In this document: positions 49,641 to 51,982 of the stretch, in pieces | Layout: each line of letters starts with the position of its first letter | How positions within the stretch are numbered: the first letter of the stretch is position 1 | Assembly (NCBI GenBank): GCA_945907045.1 | Contig: CAMDSH010000026.1 | Location: 1-51,982 of the forward strand | DNA length: 51,982 bases | From: Rhizobium sp. Q54 | Lineage (GTDB): Bacteria; Pseudomonadota; Alphaproteobacteria; Rhizobiales; Xanthobacteraceae | Direction of reading: 5' to 3' | Made by a program: the position numbers and the translations under genes | The notes under the pieces: model-generated | The model's input: the letters and a program-made list of their open reading frames with translations, nothing else | The model's database searches: none | Told to the model about the DNA's origin: nothing

Positions 49641-51344
49641 TCAGTTGGCCTGGCGGCGCAGGAAGGCCGGGATATCGAGCTGGTCTTCCTCCGGCGAGTT
49701 ATGCACAGGGGCAGTCCGGCCATTGGGATCGAGGCCCTGCGGGGCCGCCCGTCTTGCGTATTCCGACACCGGATCGGCAGGCCTGGCCTCAGGATGCCGG
49801 CCTTCCGGGTTACGCGCGGTCGCCCGCCGGGGACGCTCGAATTGCGGCGCCTGCTGCGCCGGACGCACCGGGATGGCGGCTTCCGGCAGTTCGGGGAGCG
49901 GCTCCTGTTCGCGGCGGCCGAGGCCGACCGCGGCCAGGCGCTGCATCAGCGTCTTGCGGCGCTTCTCGGGGTGATCCTCGGTCAGTTCGCCGCGCTGGGC
50001 GCGGATTTCGTTCTGCGCGGGCAGCGGAAGCTCGTCGATCCGCGGCATGCGCGGCGTGCGCATGAAACCGCGTTCGGGCTGCGGCGGAATGAACGCTTTC
50101 GGCTCCGGCAGCGGAAGCTCGCCGGGCGCCGGCTCGAACAACGAAGGCTTGAGCGGGATCGGCCGGATCGAGACATCCTCGTTGGCCGACGGCGACATGA
50201 TGGCGGCGGCAACCGCAGCATGTGCCGCCTGTGCAATGGCTTCCTGCGAGTGCGCCGTGACGGCGGGCGCATGGCGCGGCTCGCTGCGCGCGATGCGCTC
50301 GGCCTGCCGGTGCGCGTCGTGACGAGACCTTTGCGCCAGTTCGGCGAGACGGGTCTCCACCGGACGGTGGGCGGCGGCGGAATGGTCGATGCCGGTCGCG
50401 ACGATCGAGACGCGGATGACGCCATCGAGGCTTTCATCGAAAGTGGCGCCGACGATGACGTTGGCGTCGACGTCGACTTCCTCGCGAATGCGGGTCGCGG
50501 CTTCGTCGACTTCGTACAGCGTGAGATCCTTGCCGCCGGTGATCGAGATGAGCAGGCCCTTGGCGCCCTTCATCGAGGCGTCGTCGATCAGCTGGTTGTT
50601 GATGGCGGTTTCGGCGGCGGTCATGGCGCGCTTCTCGCCGGACGCTTCGCCGGTGCCCATCATCGCCTTGCCCATCTCCTTCATCACCGCGCGCACGTCG
50701 GCGAAGTCGAGATTGATCAGGCCTTCCTTCACCATCAGGTCGGTGATGCAGGCAACGCCCGAGTAGAGCACCTGGTCGGCCATCGCGAAGGCGTCGGCGA
50801 AGGTGGTCTTCTCGTTGGCGACGCGAAACAGGTTCTGGTTCGGGATCACCAGCAGCGTATCGACGTGCTTGGCCAGTTCGGCGATGCCGGCTTCGGCAAA
50901 GCGCATGCGGCGCGCGCCTTCGAACTGGAACGGCTTGGTGACGACGCCGACCGTGAGCAGCCCCAGCTCCTTGGCGACCTTCGCGACGATCGGCGCGGCC
51001 CCCGTGCCGGTGCCGCCGCCCATGCCGGCGGTGACGAACACCATGTGCGCGCCCGACAGATGATCGCGGATTTCGTCGATCACCTCCTCGGCGGCGGCGC
51101 GGCCGATTTCCGGCTGCGAGCCTGCCCCCAACCCTTCCGTGACCTGCACACCCATCTGCACGATGCGCTCAGCCTTCGACATGGTGAGCGCTTGCGCGTC
51201 GGTGTTGGCGACGACGAAGTCGACGCCCTGCAGCCCGGCCGAGATCATGTTGTTGACCGCGTTGCCGCCGGCACCGCCGACTCCGAACACGGTGATCCGG
51301 GGTTTGAGCTCGCGGATGTCGGGGATCTTCAGGTTGATCGTCAT
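49641..51344 (-). CDS. ftsZ: Cell division protein FtsZ
   Basis: A 567-residue tubulin-like GTPase that forms the division ring. The GTP-binding motif [20 protein letters not shown] is at about residues 109-128, and [14 protein letters not shown] lies at the N-terminus. The T7 synergy loop ([11 protein letters not shown]) is intact. The last residues ([12 protein letters not shown]) match the conserved C-terminal peptide that binds FtsA and other partners. Between lies a long Pro/Ala/Glu-rich linker of about 240 residues, which is normal for this order. It follows ftsA by 82 nt. Confidence 0.98.
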   Translation of the reverse strand: MTINLKIPDIRELKPRITVFGVGGAGGNAVNNMISAGLQGVDFVVANTDAQALTMSKAERIVQMGVQVTEGLGAGSQPEIGRAAAEEVIDEIRDHLSGAHMVFVTAGMGGGTGTGAAPIVAKVAKELGLLTVGVVTKPFQFEGARRMRFAEAGIAELAKHVDTLLVIPNQNLFRVANEKTTFADAFAMADQVLYSGVACITDLMVKEGLINLDFADVRAVMKEMGKAMMGTGEASGEKRAMTAAETAINNQLIDDASMKGAKGLLISITGGKDLTLYEVDEAATRIREEVDVDANVIVGATFDESLDGVIRVSIVATGIDHSAAAHRPVETRLAELAQRSRHDAHRQAERIARSEPRHAPAVTAHSQEAIAQAAHAAVAAAIMSPSANEDVSIRPIPLKPSLFEPAPGELPLPEPKAFIPPQPERGFMRTPRMPRIDELPLPAQNEIRAQRGELTEDHPEKRRKTLMQRLAAVGLGRREQEPLPELPEAAIPVRPAQQAPQFERPRRATARNPEGRHPEARPADPVSEYARRAAPQGLDPNGRTAPVHNSPEEDQLDIPAFLRRQAN

Positions 51345-51426
51345 GGTTGCCTCATTGAAATACGCGGGCGAGAACGCCCGTTCCGGCCGGTTGCGCCACC
51401 GGCCGCGGCGGGGTTCTGGTGAAGGG

Positions 51427-51982
51427 TCAGAAGCTCTCGCGAAGCCATCGTCCGACCCGAGCGATATAGCCGCCCGTCCCTGTCATGAGTTGCCGCGTTC
51501 GCCGCGGTTCGAAGTGTTCGAGATGTGCCGCCTGCGGGTAAACCAAGAGGCCCGCCGCGACCGCAAAAGCCGGTCCCTTCGCCGCATCGGGGAGGCCAGC
51601 AACGCCGAGCGGACGCCCGACGCGCACCGTGCGCCCGAGGATGCGCGCGGCCAGATCCGGCAACCCGGTGAGCTGGCACGCGCCGCCGGTGATCACCACG
51701 CGCGCGCGCGGATCGGCAGCGAACGGCGATTGATTGAGCCGGTCGCGCACCATTTCCAGAATCTCTTCCACGCGCGGCTTGATGATGCGCACGAGGTTTT
51801 CCCTTGATACGAATTGTGGCGGTTCCCGCTCGTCGTCCCCGACGGGGGGCACGGTGATCATGTCACGCTCGTCCGTACCGCCTGACAGCACACTGCCATA
51901 GAACGTCTTGATTCGCTCGGCGTCGGAAATGCGGGCATTCAACCCGCGCGCGAGGTCCATGGTGATATGAGCGCCGCCGAGC
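51427..51982 (-). CDS. ftsA: Cell division protein FtsA (3' part, cut by window edge)
   Basis: Only the C-terminal about 184 residues are in the window; the 5' part continues beyond 51982. The segment has [20 protein letters not shown], the adenosine motif of the actin-like family, and [20 protein letters not shown], followed by a basic amphipathic C-terminus (VGRWLRESF) that binds the membrane. FtsA tethers FtsZ to the inner membrane. Position and sequence leave no doubt. Confidence 0.95.
   Translation of the reverse strand, partial: LGGAHITMDLARGLNARISDAERIKTFYGSVLSGGTDERDMITVPPVGDDEREPPQFVSRENLVRIIKPRVEEILEMVRDRLNQSPFAADPRARVVITGGACQLTGLPDLAARILGRTVRVGRPLGVAGLPDAAKGPAFAVAAGLLVYPQAAHLEHFEPRRTRQLMTGTGGYIARVGRWLRESF

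Noticed and set aside
49641..51344. The long C-terminal linker of FtsZ as an unusual fusion
   Set aside because: Long Pro/Ala-rich linkers of this size are normal for Rhizobiales FtsZ, and the conserved C-terminal peptide is intact.
49701..51422. A 573-codon plus-strand ORF opposite ftsZ
   Set aside because: Same reason: extreme Arg/Gly/Asp bias, no motif, and full overlap with ftsZ.

Overview
The window is about 52 kb of GC-rich alphaproteobacterial chromosome, most likely from the Hyphomicrobiales (Rhizobiales), near Bradyrhizobium, Rhodopseudomonas or Xanthobacteraceae. Four things point there: a circularly permuted tmRNA gene whose tag reads ANDNYAPVAQAA, an alpha-type sspB beside it, the order ftsA-ftsZ-lpxC-bamD-recN-ligA, and several palindromic intergenic repeats that I recognise from this order. 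Most genes are ordinary housekeeping genes. The accessory material is small and scattered.

Layout. 1-1850: a 1.5 kb integrase-less element sits between an intact tRNA-Lys(CTT) and a 46-bp copy of its 3' half; it carries one membrane-protein gene, one small gene and short repeats at both ends that look like integrase arm sites. 2042-3742: three tandem periplasmic LTXXQ (Spy/CpxP-like) paralogues. 3959-5743: leuA with a leucine/isoleucine-rich leader peptide. 6201-10456: a NitT/TauT-type ABC transporter with a PEBP-family gene between its ATPase and permease genes, plus a Nudix-like gene. 10647-14235: ilvB-ilvN-ilvC with a classical attenuator (leader peptide plus terminator). 14288-16117: divergent miaA and serB. 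16123-21502: thyA-folA-hflK-hflC-DUF2065-degP, all on the minus strand.

21660-24894: tctA/tctB without tctC, and a two-gene chromate transporter. 25062-27523: tmRNA (ssrA), sspB and fumC. 27344-28492: a poorly defined low-GC stretch, then a DUF4169/ribbon-helix-helix gene pair. 28502-31779: a GlcD-like flavoprotein, an overlooked 45-aa membrane peptide, a 2-hydroxyacid dehydrogenase and a thioesterase. 31930-34398: a UvrD/PcrA helicase. 34434-39887: a glycosyltransferase-like protein, an MFS transporter, several conserved hypotheticals, a ParB-like domain protein, and a prmA gene that carries an in-frame palindromic repeat insertion. 40261-43290: aminopeptidase P and a Bcr/CflA-type MFS pump. 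43291-51982: ligA, recN, bamD, lpxC, ftsZ and the 3' part of ftsA.

How the genes connect. leuA and ilvBNC form the branched-chain amino acid pathway, and both have leader peptides suited to attenuation. The tmRNA and SspB genes are neighbours and their products act in the same ribosome-rescue/ClpXP route. HflK/HflC and DegP are envelope quality-control factors, and the LTXXQ proteins may serve the same compartment. Four TTAA-N7-TTAA sequences (CtrA-box form) lie at or near intergenic positions, more than base composition predicts. The most unusual observations are the palindromic element inside prmA, the integrase-less tRNA-Lys element with arm-like repeats at both ends, and the CtrA-type sites.
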